Part shown: in pieces, positions 1 through 7,896 of the stretch
Numbering within the stretch: the stretch's first letter is position 1
Layout of the letters: each line of letters starts with the position of its first letter
Notes under the pieces: generated by a model
Database searches by the model: none
What the model was told of the DNA's origin: nothing
Seen by the model: the letters and a program-made list of their open reading frames with translations, nothing else
Program-made: the position numbers and the translations under genes
NCBI RefSeq assembly: GCF_014636315.1
Contig: NZ_BMED01000001.1
Span: 186,316 to 250,315 of the forward strand
DNA: 64,000 bases
Direction: 5' to 3'
DNA from: Parundibacterium terreum
Lineage (GTDB): Bacteria > Pseudomonadota > Gammaproteobacteria > Burkholderiales > Burkholderiaceae_D

Positions 1-484
1 CTTGTAGGGCCTGTAACCGCGCCTCGCCCAATGCGGGAGAATAGGCTCTTGTTCTTAGTTCAAAATAATGCTGGAACACCAGGCCGACTGCAAAGCAGAT
101 GCACATTGCGTAGCCGGCATGCAGCAGCGGATAGCTGTTGGCAAACCAATCCAGACCCGAGAAATAGCTTAACAGGATGCCGCAGACTGCAGCAGGAACC
201 ACGCCGCAAATTGCCCTTTGTACCCAATCCGGCGAAGGGTGGCGTAAGGACAGCCTTCTTATTCCACATAATAAAACCAATGAGAACAGGCTGATCGTTT
301 CTACCAGCATGGCCATTTCTATAAAATCCTGCAGGATGTCCGCCTTTGCCTGTCCGCGTGACATCAGCGCAAGAATAACCATGCCGTTGACTGCAATCAG
401 AGTCCGAAAAATGATGCCAATATTGCAGCAATCTGGAATCAGGGAGTCACTGCGTTCGGCTATTTTCTGTAAGGATGTAGTCAT
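1..484 (-). CDS. AlgZ/LytS-type sensor histidine kinase, N-terminal part (cut by window edge)
   Basis: The reverse strand is open from an ATG at 484 to the window edge (161 codons) with no stop, so this is the start of a longer gene. Hydrophobic stretches (around residues 27-42, 62-80, 98-115 and 128-147) indicate a multi-pass membrane sensor. The readable part ends in a segment rich in Leu, Gln and Ala, as found just before the His-containing RPHFLFN box of LytS/AlgZ kinases; that box itself lies outside the window. Divergent argH fits the argH-algZ-algR arrangement known from Pseudomonas and many betaproteobacteria. An in-frame stop upstream leaves this ATG as the only sensible start. The kinase family is inferred from the N-terminus and context. 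Confidence 0.65.
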   Translation of the reverse strand, partial: MTTSLQKIAERSDSLIPDCCNIGIIFRTLIAVNGMVILALMSRGQAKADILQDFIEMAMLVETISLFSLVLLCGIRRLSLRHPSPDWVQRAICGVVPAAVCGILLSYFSGLDWFANSYPLLHAGYAMCICFAVGLVFQHYFELRTRAYSPALGEARLQALQ

Positions 485-556
485 GAATACCGATGATTTA
501 CCCTGGTTTGCAGCTATGTATTACAGCTTCGGGTGAGAAAACGGAGCCCAGTGTCT

Positions 557-562
557 TATAAT
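557..562 (+). promoter_or_regulatory. -10 box of a probable argH promoter
   Basis: A perfect TATAAT lies 24 bp before the argH start codon. The matching -35 region is weak, so the promoter may depend on an activator or use another start. The predicted leader would be under 20 nt. Confidence 0.4.
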
Positions 563-586
563 AAAGGGATAACACTGGAAACCACT

Positions 587-1981
587 ATGACATCACAATT
601 CTCTAAAAAAAGCGAGGCATGGTCTGCCCGCTTCTCCGAACCTGTCTCCGATCTGGTCAAACGCTATACCGCCTCGGTGTTCTTTGACAACCGCATGGCG
701 GCCTTTGATATCCAGGGTTCGCTGGCGCATGCAGAAATGCTCGCTGCTCAAAATATCATCAACGCGCAGGATTACGCCGATATCCAGCGCGGCATGGCGC
801 AAATCAAATCTGAAATTGATTCCGGCAAATTTGAATGGCTGCTGGACCTGGAAGACGTGCATCTGAACATAGAGAAGCGCCTGACTGAACTGGTCGGCGA
901 TGCCGGCAAGCGTCTGCATACCGGCCGTTCGCGTAACGACCAGGTCGCAACCGACATTCGCCTGTACGTGCGTTCCTCCATCGATACGATAGTTGGCTTG
1001 CTGGGCGATTTGCGCCTGGCCTTGCTGAACCTGGCGGAACAGCATGCAGAAACCATCTTGCCTGGCTTCACCCACATGCAGGTGGCTCAGCCGATCACCT
1101 TTGGCCACCATATGCTGGCCTATGTAGAAATGTTCAGCCGCGATGCAGAGCGTATGCAGGATTGCCGCAAGCGCGTGAACCGCTTGCCTTTGGGCGCCGC
1201 CGCACTGGCCGGCACGACCTTCCCTATCGATCGCGAACGCGTTGCCAAGACTTTAGGTTTTGAGGATGTCTGTCATAACTCGCTGGATGCGGTGTCCGAC
1301 CGGGATTTTGCGATTGAATTTTGCGCCGCTGCAGCGCTGATCATGACGCACGTATCGCGCATGTCGGAAGAGCTGGTAATCTGGATGAGCCCGCGCGTGG
1401 GCTTTATCGATATTGCCGACCGCTTCTGTACCGGTTCCTCCATCATGCCGCAAAAGAAGAATCCGGATGTGCCGGAACTGGCACGCGGCAAGACCGGCCG
1501 TGTGAACGGTCACCTGATCGCGCTGCTGACTTTAATGAAAGGCCAGCCGCTGGCCTACAACAAGGATAACCAGGAAGACAAGGAACCGCTGTTCGATACG
1601 GTAGATACCGTCGTCGATACGCTGCGCATTTTTGCCGACATGGCGACCGGCATCACGGTCAAGGCAGATGCGATGCGCGCTGCTGCACTGCAAGGCTATG
1701 CCACTGCGACTGACCTGGCTGATTATCTGGTTAAAAAAGGCCTGCCTTTCCGTGACGCGCACGAGGCTGTGGCGCTGGCGGTCAGGACTTGCGTTGACAA
1801 GGGCTGCGACCTCAGCGATATGAGCCTGGCTGAATTACAGCAATTTTCCAAGCTGATAGGCGAAGACGTATTCGTCGTATTGACGCTGGAAGGCTCTGTA
1901 GCGGCACGTGATCATATCGGTGGTACTGCGCCGAACCAGGTGAAGGCGGCTATTGCCCGCGCGCGCAGCAAGCTGGATTAA
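587..1981 (+). CDS. argH: Argininosuccinate lyase
   Basis: Cleaves argininosuccinate to arginine and fumarate, the last step of arginine synthesis, in the cytosol as a homotetramer. The 464-residue product has the usual length. The fumarase/aspartase-superfamily signature [11 protein letters not shown] lies at residues 283-293 and carries the mobile-loop catalytic serine; TGRSRNDQ and the HTH-like 'GFTHMQ' substrate-site segments come earlier. An in-frame extension begins 18 codons upstream, but ATG 587 has a GGAA Shine-Dalgarno-like stretch and gives the normal N-terminus ([16 protein letters not shown]). The gene stands alone, is divergent from the LytS-type kinase gene and is closed by a strong terminator. 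Confidence 0.97.
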   Translation: MTSQFSKKSEAWSARFSEPVSDLVKRYTASVFFDNRMAAFDIQGSLAHAEMLAAQNIINAQDYADIQRGMAQIKSEIDSGKFEWLLDLEDVHLNIEKRLTELVGDAGKRLHTGRSRNDQVATDIRLYVRSSIDTIVGLLGDLRLALLNLAEQHAETILPGFTHMQVAQPITFGHHMLAYVEMFSRDAERMQDCRKRVNRLPLGAAALAGTTFPIDRERVAKTLGFEDVCHNSLDAVSDRDFAIEFCAAAALIMTHVSRMSEELVIWMSPRVGFIDIADRFCTGSSIMPQKKNPDVPELARGKTGRVNGHLIALLTLMKGQPLAYNKDNQEDKEPLFDTVDTVVDTLRIFADMATGITVKADAMRAAALQGYATATDLADYLVKKGLPFRDAHEAVALAVRTCVDKGCDLSDMSLAELQQFSKLIGEDVFVVLTLEGSVAARDHIGGTAPNQVKAAIARARSKLD

Positions 1982-2020
1982 CCTCGCGCGGTTGTACGTC
2001 TGTCGGCGATACGATAAATC

Positions 2021-2046
2021 AAGGCAAGCCGAGGCTTGCCTTTTTT
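2021..2046 (+). terminator. Rho-independent terminator of argH
   Basis: A 10-bp perfect stem (AAGGCAAGCC with GGCTTGCCTT, loop GA) runs straight into a six-T tract, 40 bp after the argH stop codon. Confidence 0.9.
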
Positions 2047-2075
2047 ATGCGCGCTTTCAAGTTGTTTTGAGCTCC

Positions 2076-2094
2076 GTAGTACTACTTAAGTAGT
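2076..2094. promoter_or_regulatory. Overlapping palindromes upstream of the liv promoter (candidate operator)
   Basis: GTAGTACTACTTAAGTAGT holds two overlapping perfect palindromes, GTAGT/ACTAC (2076-2085) and ACTACTT/AAGTAGT (2081-2094). It lies about 30 bp before the predicted -35 box, a usual position for an activator. No binding protein can be named from the sequence. Confidence 0.45.
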
Positions 2095-2122
2095 TTATGT
2101 TGCATTGCCGCATGATGTTTTA

Positions 2123-2151
2123 TTGCCGCACTTTCTAACCAAACATACAAT
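2123..2151 (+). promoter_or_regulatory. Probable sigma-70 promoter of the liv operon
   Basis: TTGCCG (2123-2128) and TACAAT (2146-2151) are separated by exactly 17 bp, which predicts a start near 2158 and a 65-nt leader before livK. The -35 box sits in the second copy of a 9-nt direct repeat ATTGCCGCA (2104-2112 and 2122-2130, 18-bp period). Confidence 0.6.
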
Positions 2152-2222
2152 TTCCGGCGATAATAAATGCAACAAGCTATTAAAAACTTGTAGATAAAAC
2201 TTATAAACAGGAGGAGAGACGA

Positions 2223-3377
2223 ATGTCCTATCAGATGAAAACGCTGGTTGCGAGTGCTTTGCTTGCTTGGTCCGCTGCCGGTGTTGCAGTTGCTGCCGAT
2301 ATTAAAATTGGCGTTGCCGAAGCCTTGACCGGCCCCGCCGCCAAATATGGCGTTGCGATCAAGAATGGATTTACGCTGGCTGCCGATGAGCTGAACGCCA
2401 AGGGCGGCATCAACGGCAACAAGATCGTGCTGGTGGTGGAAGATGAGCAAGGCAAAAAAGAAGAAGCGATCAACGTCTTCAAAAAATTGATTTTCCAGGA
2501 TAAGGTACTGATGGTCTTTGGCCCAACCTTGTCCAATTCTGCTTTTGCAGCCGATCCTATCGCCAATGCATCCAAGACTGTTGTCTTCGGCACCAGCAAT
2601 ACGGCGGACGGCATTACCAATATGGGTCCTTTCACTTTCCGTAATTCCGTGATGGAAGCAGACGTGCTGCCAGTGACAACCCGCGCAGCGGTCAAGCAGT
2701 TCGGCATCAAGAAAGTGGCAGTCTTGTACGGTAATGACGATGCGTTCACCAAGAGCGGCTATGACGTATTCAAGGCAGCGCTGGAACAGCAAAAAATCGC
2801 AGTGACCGATACTGAAACCTATGCCAAGGGCGACGTCGACTTCAAGGCGCAACTGACCAAGATCAAAGCCACGAACCCGGACGCGATCATCTGCTCCTGC
2901 CTGGCCGAAGAAGCTGCGAACATCATTTTGCAGACACGTTCACTAGGCATGAAACAGCCCTTCGTCGGCGGCAATGGATTCAATTCGCCTAAGCTGTTCG
3001 AGATCGCCAAAGATGGTGCGGACAATACGCTGATGGGCAGCCCATGGTCGGCCGAAAACCCGGCTGCAGCCAACAAGAAATTCATGGCTGACTACAAGGC
3101 CAAGTTTGGCGGCGATCCTGATCAGTTTGCAGCCCAGGCTTTCGATGCGATGTACATCGTTGCCGAGGCTTTGTCCAAAGTGAAACTGAGCGGCAGCCTG
3201 GAAAAAGACAGACTGGCACTGCGCGATGCACTGCCTGCAGTGAAATTTGACGGCGCCACCGGCAAGTTCGCATTCCGCCGTGCTGCCCCTCAAGGCGGCA
3301 AGGAAGGCGGCTATGACGCACAGCAAGATGCAATCGTGAATATTGCCAAAGGCGGCAAATTCATCCTGTTGAAGTAA
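2223..3377 (+). CDS. livK: Branched-chain amino-acid ABC transporter, periplasmic binding protein
   Basis: Periplasmic ligand catcher that delivers leucine, isoleucine, valine or related substrates to the LivHMGF complex. The 384-residue product starts with a signal peptide (charged start, hydrophobic core, cleavage likely after AVA at about residue 25). The mature part begins ADIKIGVAEALTGPAAKYG, the standard opening of the type I peripl_BP_6 fold. A strong Shine-Dalgarno (GGAGGAG) precedes the ATG. It is first in a livK-H-M-G-F order. The exact ligand cannot be read from sequence; related proteins bind amides, urea or aromatic acids. Confidence 0.93.
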   Translation: MSYQMKTLVASALLAWSAAGVAVAADIKIGVAEALTGPAAKYGVAIKNGFTLAADELNAKGGINGNKIVLVVEDEQGKKEEAINVFKKLIFQDKVLMVFGPTLSNSAFAADPIANASKTVVFGTSNTADGITNMGPFTFRNSVMEADVLPVTTRAAVKQFGIKKVAVLYGNDDAFTKSGYDVFKAALEQQKIAVTDTETYAKGDVDFKAQLTKIKATNPDAIICSCLAEEAANIILQTRSLGMKQPFVGGNGFNSPKLFEIAKDGADNTLMGSPWSAENPAAANKKFMADYKAKFGGDPDQFAAQAFDAMYIVAEALSKVKLSGSLEKDRLALRDALPAVKFDGATGKFAFRRAAPQGGKEGGYDAQQDAIVNIAKGGKFILLK

Positions 3378-3383
3378 AATCAA

Positions 3384-3425
3384 TGGCCACGGTCTGCACG
3401 TTTTAAAATGCAGGCAGTGGCCGTC
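3384..3425 (+). other. Imperfect stem-loop between livK and livH
   Basis: GGCCAC and a downstream GTGGCC flank an inner TGCA/TGCA pairing around an AT-rich loop; there is no T tract. A second short inverted repeat (GCCTCC/GGAGGC) follows within the 182-bp gap. Such structures after a binding-protein gene often stabilise its mRNA and lower expression of the permease genes; that role is inferred. Confidence 0.4.
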
Positions 3426-3559
3426 GTCACCGTCCCAGGAAAGAGTTTAGGGGGTGAGCCTCCTTCTCTAGTCTCCTTGATGGGAGGCAGCGGACGGAAA
3501 TAGCGCACCTTTCCTGCTCATCAAACGGGCAGAATTTTTATTTTTCATCAGCAGGTGCC

Positions 3560-4441
3560 ATGTTAGAACAACAATTAATTAATGCCCTTTCGCTAGGCAG
3601 CGTGTATGCCTTGTTTGCGCTTGGGTTTACACTGGTATTCGGTGTGCTGGGCGTGATCAATCTGTCGCACGGTGCAATCTTCATGCTGGGTAGCTATGTC
3701 GCACTGCTGCTGGTGAACAAGTTTGCAATGTCCTTATGGATGGCCATGCTGCTGGCAATGCTGGTCACTGGCCTGGTGGGCTTGATCGTGGACTTCCTGG
3801 TATTGCGTCCGCTGCGCAAGCGCAATGCTCCTCATTTGATACCGATGATCGCCACCATCGGCGTCGCCATCATGATCACGAATATCGCCCAGGGTGTATT
3901 CGGTGCAGAAAACAAGCGTTTTCCTTTTGGCACTATCCCGGAAGATAGTTTCACTGTCGGCAACTTGCACCTGACCGCGGTGCAGCTGGCGATTGTGCTG
4001 ATTTCCTTTGCATTGATGATCGTCTTGCTCGCTGTTATGCGCCGCACCCAGCTTGGCCGCGCATTGCGCGCCATTGCCGAATCCCCCAAAGCTGCTTACC
4101 TGCTGGGTATCAATGTGGAAGGCCTGTTTTTCCTGACCTCATTTGCCGCCGCAGCGCTGGGCGGTGCTGCCGGCGTACTGGTTGGCCTGTCCTTTAACGC
4201 GATTTCTCCATTCATGGGCCAGCCCATGCTGCATAAGGGAATTGCCGTCATCATTCTGGGCGGCATGGGCGATATCCGCGGTGCGATGATAGGCGGCCTG
4301 TTCCTGGGCTTTGCCGAAGTATTGAGCGTGGCCTATCTTTCCAGTGATTTCCGCGATGCAGTGGCGTTTGGCCTGCTGTTTTTGATCTTGTTAGTCCGTC
4401 CTTCCGGTATGTTTGGCAAGGTTTTGGAAAGAAAGGCTTAA
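3560..4441 (+). CDS. livH: Branched-chain amino-acid ABC transporter, inner-membrane permease LivH
   Basis: One of two membrane subunits of the liv importer. The 293-residue protein opens with the family-typical QQLINALSLGSVYALFALGFTLVFGVLGVINLSHGAIFMLG, then about eight hydrophobic helices. The LGRALRAIAESPKAAYLLGI segment (around 175-195) is the cytoplasmic coupling loop that contacts the ATPases. Length matches the family. livM follows after 4 nt, so the two are translationally coupled. Confidence 0.95.
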   Translation: MLEQQLINALSLGSVYALFALGFTLVFGVLGVINLSHGAIFMLGSYVALLLVNKFAMSLWMAMLLAMLVTGLVGLIVDFLVLRPLRKRNAPHLIPMIATIGVAIMITNIAQGVFGAENKRFPFGTIPEDSFTVGNLHLTAVQLAIVLISFALMIVLLAVMRRTQLGRALRAIAESPKAAYLLGINVEGLFFLTSFAAAALGGAAGVLVGLSFNAISPFMGQPMLHKGIAVIILGGMGDIRGAMIGGLFLGFAEVLSVAYLSSDFRDAVAFGLLFLILLVRPSGMFGKVLERKA

Positions 4442-4445
4442 GACC

Positions 4446-5348
4446 ATGCTCGAATGGTGGGATGGTTTCTGGGCTATTTATAGCACCGTCATATTCAGCA
4501 TAGGCATCAATGCGATGCTGGCGCTGTCGATTTACCTTACCTTGTCCTGCGGCCTGCTGTCGCTGGCCAATGCCGCCTTCATGGGCATAGGCGCGTACGC
4601 GGCTTCCATGATCAGCATGCAGACTGCACTGCCCTTCCCGCTTGCATTGCTGGCGGCTGCAGTCATGCCTGCACTGGTGGCCCTGATTATCGGCATTCCT
4701 ACCTTGCGTTTGTCCGGTGTCTACCTGGCGATGGCAACCCTGGGTTTTGGCGAAGTGGTCCGGGTGATCGTCCTTAATATGGAAATCACCGGTGGTCCGA
4801 TGGGCCTGAACGGCATTCCACTGAAAACCGAATGGTGGCATATCGTCCTGATACTGGCGGCAACGCTGTATGTGCTGGCCCGGCTGCGCCGCTCCAAGAT
4901 AGGCCGTGCATTTGAAGCGATCAAGCAGGATGAGACTGCCGCGCGGCTGATGGGGGTGAATGTTTCTGCTTACAAATTGCTGGCCTTCGTGTTGGGTGCC
5001 GTGATTGCAGGGATCGCCGGCGGCCTGAATGCCCACTATACCTTCACGATAGGCCCCGGTAATTACGCGTTTGAAAATGCGGTGGATATCCTGACCATGG
5101 CAGTGTTCGGCGGCACCAGCAACCTGATCGGCCCCATCATAGGCAGCACGACGTTAACCTTGCTGCCCGAACTGATGCGTTATCTGAAGGACTTCAGGCT
5201 GGCGGCCAATGGCCTGATCCTGATCCTGGTCGTGTTGTATCTGCCTAAAGGCATCTGGGATCCTTTGCGCATTCGCGCCTTCTGGGAGCGGCGCGCATTG
5301 CAAAAACATGCGGCGAAGACCACTGGAAACACAGGAAAGGCTGGCTAA
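4446..5348 (+). CDS. livM: Branched-chain amino-acid ABC transporter, inner-membrane permease LivM
   Basis: Second membrane subunit of the liv importer, 300 residues. It has many hydrophobic helices and the coupling loop SKIGRAFEAIKQDETAARLMGVN in its second half. The frame is open 33 nt further upstream into livH, but ATG 4446, 4 nt after the livH stop, gives the normal N-terminus MLEWWDGFWAIY. The stop codon overlaps the livG start by one base (TAATG), a sign of tight coupling. Confidence 0.94.
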   Translation: MLEWWDGFWAIYSTVIFSIGINAMLALSIYLTLSCGLLSLANAAFMGIGAYAASMISMQTALPFPLALLAAAVMPALVALIIGIPTLRLSGVYLAMATLGFGEVVRVIVLNMEITGGPMGLNGIPLKTEWWHIVLILAATLYVLARLRRSKIGRAFEAIKQDETAARLMGVNVSAYKLLAFVLGAVIAGIAGGLNAHYTFTIGPGNYAFENAVDILTMAVFGGTSNLIGPIIGSTTLTLLPELMRYLKDFRLAANGLILILVVLYLPKGIWDPLRIRAFWERRALQKHAAKTTGNTGKAG

Positions 5349-6115
5349 TGCTGCAACTTAAAGGCATCAGTAAAAATTTTGGCGGCTTGCATGTTCTGCA
5401 GGACGTGAATTTCAACGTCGCGCAGGGTAGCATCTTCGGCCTGATTGGTCCTAACGGCGCAGGCAAGACAACCATCATCAATTTGATTACCGGCCTGCTC
5501 CGGCCTTCTAGCGGCGATATACAGTTTAACGGCCAGGACTTGACGTCGGTACAGCCGCATCAGATTACCAAGCTGGGGATTGCCCGCACTTTCCAGAATA
5601 TCCGTATCTTCAAGGAGATGACGCTGCTGGAAAATGTGATTGTCGGCATGCACGATCATTTGAACTACGGCATTGCAGGTATTTTGCTGAATCTGGCATC
5701 GTTCAAGTCGGCTGAAGCAAAATCCAAAGCGCGCGCGTTGGAGTTGCTATCCTGGGTCAGGCTGGATCACAAGGCGCATATGCTGGCCGACAATCTTTCT
5801 TATGGTGAACAAAGGAAGCTGGAATTTGCCCGCGCGCTGGCGACCGAGCCAAAGCTGCTGCTGCTGGATGAGCCGGTTGCCGGGATGAACCCCGCAGAGA
5901 AGACCGAGCTGATGGCTGAGATCGTCAACATCAAGCAACGAGGCTTCACTATTTTCATGATTGAACATGACATGCGTTTTGTGATGGAGCTGTGCGAAAA
6001 GATTGCCGTGCTTAACTTCGGCAAGATCATTGCTGAGGGGCCTCCCGCTGAAATCCGCAGCGACCCTGCCGTGATTGAAGCTTACCTCGGTAAGGAGGAT
6101 GAAGCATGGGAGTGA
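5348..6115 (+). CDS. livG: Branched-chain amino-acid ABC transporter, ATPase LivG
   Basis: Cytoplasmic ATPase subunit that drives the liv importer. The 255-residue protein has Walker A GPNGAGKTT (residues 35-43), a variant signature motif LSYGEQRKLEFARAL, and Walker B LLLLDEPVAGMNP. The Tyr-Gly form of the signature is usual in LivG. The last 10 nt overlap livF. Confidence 0.96.
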   Translation: MLQLKGISKNFGGLHVLQDVNFNVAQGSIFGLIGPNGAGKTTIINLITGLLRPSSGDIQFNGQDLTSVQPHQITKLGIARTFQNIRIFKEMTLLENVIVGMHDHLNYGIAGILLNLASFKSAEAKSKARALELLSWVRLDHKAHMLADNLSYGEQRKLEFARALATEPKLLLLDEPVAGMNPAEKTELMAEIVNIKQRGFTIFMIEHDMRFVMELCEKIAVLNFGKIIAEGPPAEIRSDPAVIEAYLGKEDEAWE

Positions 6116-6819
6116 TACTGCAGATTAAAGACCTCGCCGTTTCCTATGGGCACATAGAGGCAGTCAAAGGTATCAGCCTGGACTTGCACGAAGGTGAAAT
6201 AACAGCGCTGGTGGGAGCCAATGGCGCGGGTAAAAGTACTTCTCTGCTCGCGGTATCCGGCCTGCTGAAACCGGTCGCCGGCCAGGTTGTGTTCGGCGGC
6301 AAGGACCTCACCAGGCTGGCTCCGCATCAGATCGTGCAGCACGGCGTGGTGCAGGTTGCAGAAGGCCGCGCCATCCTGACCACTCTTACCGTGCGTGAAA
6401 ACCTGGAACTGGGCGGCTATACGCGCAAAGACCGGCCGGAAATGCTGAAGGATCTGGCCTGGGTGTTTTCACTGTTTCCTGTGCTGAAAACGCGTGAGGA
6501 TGGTCTGGCCGGCAATTTGTCCGGTGGTGAGCAGCAAATGCTGGCTATTGCGCGTGCGCTGATGGCCAAGCCCAAGGTATTGCTACTGGATGAGCCCTCC
6601 ATGGGGCTGGCGCCGTTGATGGTGCAGGAGATTTTCCGTGTACTGAAAGAGATCAACCAAACCGGTTTGACGATACTGCTGGTGGAACAGAATGTACGCC
6701 AGGCATTGAAGATTGCCCAGCATGGCTACGTGCTGGAAAACGGCAAGATCGTGCTGGCAGATAGCGGTAAAAACCTGTTGCATAATCCCAAGGTCATTGA
6801 GGCCTACCTAGGAGCCTGA
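6106..6819 (+). CDS. livF: Branched-chain amino-acid ABC transporter, ATPase LivF
   Basis: Second ATPase of the liv importer, 237 residues, partner of LivG. It shows Walker A GANGAGKST, signature LSGGEQQMLAIARAL and Walker B VLLLDEPSMGLAP. The start codon lies inside livG, preceded by a near-perfect Shine-Dalgarno (AAGGAGG). The 3' end overlaps the convergent LysR gene by 12 bp, with no terminator between them. Confidence 0.96.
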   Translation: MGVILQIKDLAVSYGHIEAVKGISLDLHEGEITALVGANGAGKSTSLLAVSGLLKPVAGQVVFGGKDLTRLAPHQIVQHGVVQVAEGRAILTTLTVRENLELGGYTRKDRPEMLKDLAWVFSLFPVLKTREDGLAGNLSGGEQQMLAIARALMAKPKVLLLDEPSMGLAPLMVQEIFRVLKEINQTGLTILLVEQNVRQALKIAQHGYVLENGKIVLADSGKNLLHNPKVIEAYLGA

Positions 6820-7737
6820 CACAGCCGGTTCATGTGCGGCGCGGCCCTGGTCTGCAACCGAGGCCGCCAAGCGCAGAAATGCATCCGTGATCACATTGTT
6901 TTCGGCAGCGAGCGTGGCCAGCATCAAGGCGGTTCTGGAGGATTTGCCTGCCATCGGCCTGTAGGTTACTCCCTCCAGCCGTATCTTTCTGAATGATTCC
7001 GGCAAGATGGAAATGCCGCAACCGGCCGCGACCAGGCCTATGATGGTGGATGCTTCCTGGGCCTCTTGCGCGATGCGGGGCTCAAAACCGGCTTCCCGGC
7101 ACAGGCGCTGGACTTGCCGCGACAGCCCGGTGCCCACCTGGTGCGGATACATGATGAACGACTCTGCGGCCAATTCCTCGAACGGGACTGATTTATGGCC
7201 TGCCAGCCGGTGTTTGGCGGGCATTACCAGCATCAGCGGGTCTGAACTGAGCACGGTCAGCGATATGGTCTTACCCACCTCTACCTCCGTTGGGCGAATA
7301 AAGCCGAGATCAAGCTGACGCTCTTCTATTGCCGCTAATTGCCGCATGGTCGGCATCTCTCGCAGGCCCAAGGTCACTTGCGGGAACTCTGTCCTGAACA
7401 GATTGATCACGGCAGGGAATATCTCCGTGAATGGCGTGGAGGGCGTGAATCCTATCCGCAGTTCACCAATCTCCCCCCGGCCTGCCCTTCTCGCCGTCTG
7501 GCCTGCCTGTTCCGACAGGGCAAGGATCTTGCGCGCATCTTCCAGAAAGGATTTGCCCGCAGGCGTCAGCCGCACCCAGCGTTTGCTCCTTTCCAGCAAC
7601 TGCACGCCGATTTCCTGCTCCAGCGCCTGTATCTGCTGGCTCAGCGGCGGCTGGCCTATATGCAACCGCTCCGCCGCCCGGGTGAAATGCAGCTCCTCGG
7701 CCACGGTGACGAAATAGCGCAGATGACGTAATTCCAT
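6808..7737 (-). CDS. LysR-family transcriptional regulator (BenM/CatM-like group)
   Basis: A 309-residue regulator. The N-terminal winged helix-turn-helix (MELRHLRYFVTVAEELHFTRAAERLHIGQPPLSQQI) is textbook for LysR proteins, especially those responding to aromatic compounds; a periplasmic-binding-protein-like effector domain follows from about residue 90. The frame is open 18 codons further upstream, but the family start is at 7737. It is divergent from an MFS transporter gene, its likely target, like the ynfL-ynfM pair of E. coli. Its 3' end overlaps livF, so readthrough could give antisense transcripts. Confidence 0.92.
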   Translation of the reverse strand: MELRHLRYFVTVAEELHFTRAAERLHIGQPPLSQQIQALEQEIGVQLLERSKRWVRLTPAGKSFLEDARKILALSEQAGQTARRAGRGEIGELRIGFTPSTPFTEIFPAVINLFRTEFPQVTLGLREMPTMRQLAAIEERQLDLGFIRPTEVEVGKTISLTVLSSDPLMLVMPAKHRLAGHKSVPFEELAAESFIMYPHQVGTGLSRQVQRLCREAGFEPRIAQEAQEASTIIGLVAAGCGISILPESFRKIRLEGVTYRPMAGKSSRTALMLATLAAENNVITDAFLRLAASVADQGRAAHEPAVSGS

Positions 7738-7767
7738 GTGAGTAATCTTTTTAAAGTATAAAAAGCG

Positions 7768-7781
7768 ATAGAAATATCTAT
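7768..7781. promoter_or_regulatory. Palindrome ATAGAAATATCTAT, candidate LysR site
   Basis: ATAGA-AATA-TCTAT is a perfect inverted repeat 31 bp in front of the LysR start codon. Its AT-rich dyad form agrees with LysR-type boxes and with autorepression. The assignment is inferred from position. Confidence 0.45.
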
Positions 7782-7817
7782 TGGACTGCATTAAAGCATG
7801 GTTTTAGCATAGCGGCA

Positions 7818-7829
7818 TGCATATATGCA
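7818..7829. promoter_or_regulatory. Palindrome TGCATATATGCA in the LysR/MFS gap
   Basis: A perfect 12-bp palindrome 68 bp before the MFS start codon and about 50 bp from the first palindrome. It could be the activation-side site of the divergent LysR regulator or part of the MFS promoter. Confidence 0.35.
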
Positions 7830-7896
7830 ATCCAGATTGTGTTGCTGTAGTGCCGTATTGTCTTATCGGCATTTGATCGAATGAACGAGGTCTTAC

